Origin: Acidobacteriaceae bacterium
Lineage (GTDB): Bacteria > Acidobacteriota > Terriglobia > Bryobacterales > Bryobacteraceae
DNA length: 5,993 nucleotides
Direction: 5' to 3'
Assembly (NCBI GenBank): GCA_019239585.1
Contig: JAFAZU010000364.1
Span: 1-5,993 of the forward strand
The notes beneath the pieces are model-generated. The model worked only from the letters and a program-made list of their open reading frames with translations, searched no databases and was not told where the DNA came from. Positions 4,880 to 5,993 of this stretch are shown here, one piece after another. Position numbers and translations under genes: made by a program. Every line of letters begins with the position of its first letter. The first letter of the stretch is position 1.

Positions 4880-5993
4880 TTACAGCTGTGCTGCTGAACG
4901 ACGCTGTGCCGTTTCAACTTCGCGTTGGGGATTTTGATTTGGCTTTTCGGGAATCAGCTTTTCCAAGGCCTTTCGCAGGTCTTGCAACAGTTGGTGCGGA
5001 TCGGTTGAGGCGCTGATAGGAAGCTTCAGAACGCCTGCGGGCGTGAACTGTGCGCCTTCGGTGCTGCGAACCAGATTCATCAATTGAAGCGGGTCCACCT
5101 TGGATTGCTGGTGGAACTTGATATTGGCAAAGCCCTGTCTGCGGTCGATGGATTCAACCCCGGCCCGCTCGGCCAAGCTCTTCAGCAGAGAAAGTCTGAC
5201 AAGATTGTTTACTTCCTCTGGAACCGGCCCGTACCGGTCCGCCAATTCCTCGGTGATACGCTTCGCTCCTTCGTCGTCACAGACGTCGGCAATGCGCTTA
5301 TAAGAACGCAGCCGCTGCGCCTCATCGGAAATGTATTTTGCCGGGATGCGAATGTCTAAACCAAGATTGAGCGTCGCATGAATTTCGAACGGCACCTCTT
5401 CGCCCTTCAGTTCTCTCACGGTTTCTTCCAGCAAGCGCACGTACATGTCATAACCGACCGCTTCAATGTGCCCATGCTGCTCACCGCCGAGGAGATTGCC
5501 CGCGCCTCGGAGTTCCAGATCGAGCGCGGCTATTTTAAAACCGGCTCCCAAGTCGCTGAACTCCTTGAGCGCGGCCAGCCGCTTTCTTGCTACCTCGCTC
5601 AACTGTGTATCCGCCGGAACCAACAAATACGCATAGGCGCGGCGGTTGGACCGGCCCACGCGTCCGCGCAACTGATAAAGCTCACTCAGGCCGTAACGCT
5701 CCGCATTCTCGATAATGATTGTGTTCGCCAGCGGAATGTCCAGGCCGTTCTCCACAATGGTGGTGCAGACAAAAACGTCGTACTCGTGCCGCATGAAACC
5801 AAGCAGCACCTTTTCCAGCTCGGTCTCGCCCATCTGCCCGTGTCCCACTCCGATACGGCAATCCGGAAGGAGCTCCTGCAGGAAAGCCGCGCGCATAAAG
5901 ATCGTGTCCACGCGGTTGTGAACAAAGTAAACCTGTCCCTGGCGCGCCAACTCCTGCTCGATAGCTGTCTTGATGAGATCCGGGTTGAAATGA
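4880..5993 (-). CDS. mfd: Transcription-repair coupling factor, C-terminal part (runs off window)
   Basis: Mfd is a DNA translocase that removes RNA polymerase stalled at lesions and recruits UvrA. The last 370 residues are present and the frame is open to the window edge. The segment starts in the second RecA-like helicase lobe: GQVYFVHNRVDTI, then IGVGHGQMGETELEKVL, then DVFVCTTIVENGLDIPLANTIII, then helicase motif VI QLRGRVGRS (near 5674-5648). Next is the TRG translocation module (GAGFKIAALDLELRGAG, then LLGGEQHGHIEAVG, then YDMYVRLLEE). The C-terminal TRCF domain (from about ATLNLGLDIRIPAKYI) has the usual SYKRIA and ELADRYGPVPEEV segments and ends with a polar tail (PEKPNQNPQREVE). The stop is a TAA at 4882-4880. 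The motifs needed in this part are intact, so the gene looks functional. It resembles RecG in the helicase lobe, but the TRCF domain decides for Mfd. Confidence 0.97.
   Translation of the reverse strand, partial: HFNPDLIKTAIEQELARQGQVYFVHNRVDTIFMRAAFLQELLPDCRIGVGHGQMGETELEKVLLGFMRHEYDVFVCTTIVENGLDIPLANTIIIENAERYGLSELYQLRGRVGRSNRRAYAYLLVPADTQLSEVARKRLAALKEFSDLGAGFKIAALDLELRGAGNLLGGEQHGHIEAVGYDMYVRLLEETVRELKGEEVPFEIHATLNLGLDIRIPAKYISDEAQRLRSYKRIADVCDDEGAKRITEELADRYGPVPEEVNNLVRLSLLKSLAERAGVESIDRRQGFANIKFHQQSKVDPLQLMNLVRSTEGAQFTPAGVLKLPISASTDPHQLLQDLRKALEKLIPEKPNQNPQREVETAQRRSAAQL

Noticed and set aside
4640..4917. Small minus-strand frames overlapping the mfd end and the PAS remnant
   Set aside because: They are shifted readings of the PAS remnant and the mfd 3' end, with no start site signal and no family resemblance.
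1..5993. Mobile element, CRISPR array, tRNA or phage signature
   Set aside because: No transposase or integrase motifs, regular direct repeats, tRNA-like cloverleaf or terminal inverted repeats were seen on either strand.

Overview
The window is bacterial, and every supported gene is read from the minus strand. Reading in the direction of transcription (high to low coordinates), the order is: the C-terminal third of mfd (transcription-repair coupling factor), a decayed patch with a PAS-domain remnant and a frameshifted single-domain response regulator, a truncated VWA-type gene fused in frame to a secreted parvulin-type peptidyl-prolyl isomerase, an OB-fold plus HD-domain exonuclease-like protein (YhaM type), the small bacterial SRP RNA (ffs), and the N-terminal half of dnaX (DNA polymerase III gamma/tau). 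Both end genes run off the window.

The secreted VWA-like protein with a QTSDIS-type motif, the mfd / parvulin / OB-HD / SRP RNA / dnaX order, and the moderately GC-rich composition suggest an acidobacterium. This rests on family recognition only, not on a search.

Region 1-1234 holds dnaX, its promoter and ffs. The dnaX ATG has no Shine-Dalgarno sequence and lies 6 nt after a TAGAAT -10 hexamer, so its mRNA is probably leaderless. ffs has the same -10 hexamer, directly after the stop codon of the exonuclease gene. Region 1218-3553 is a tight two-gene unit: the exonuclease ribosome-binding site lies in the 11-nt gap after the isomerase stop codon. Region 3554-4879 is a patch of broken signalling and surface genes between two housekeeping genes: VWA remnant, response regulator with one missing base, PAS remnant. 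Region 4880-5993 is mfd.

Functionally the intact genes are housekeeping: DNA repair coupled to transcription (Mfd), folding of exported proteins (parvulin), RNA or DNA 3'-end trimming (OB-HD protein), membrane protein targeting (SRP RNA) and replication clamp loading (DnaX). No new defence, mobile or biosynthetic system was found. The points most worth a second look are the clean single-base frameshift, the in-frame VWA-parvulin fusion and the leaderless dnaX start.
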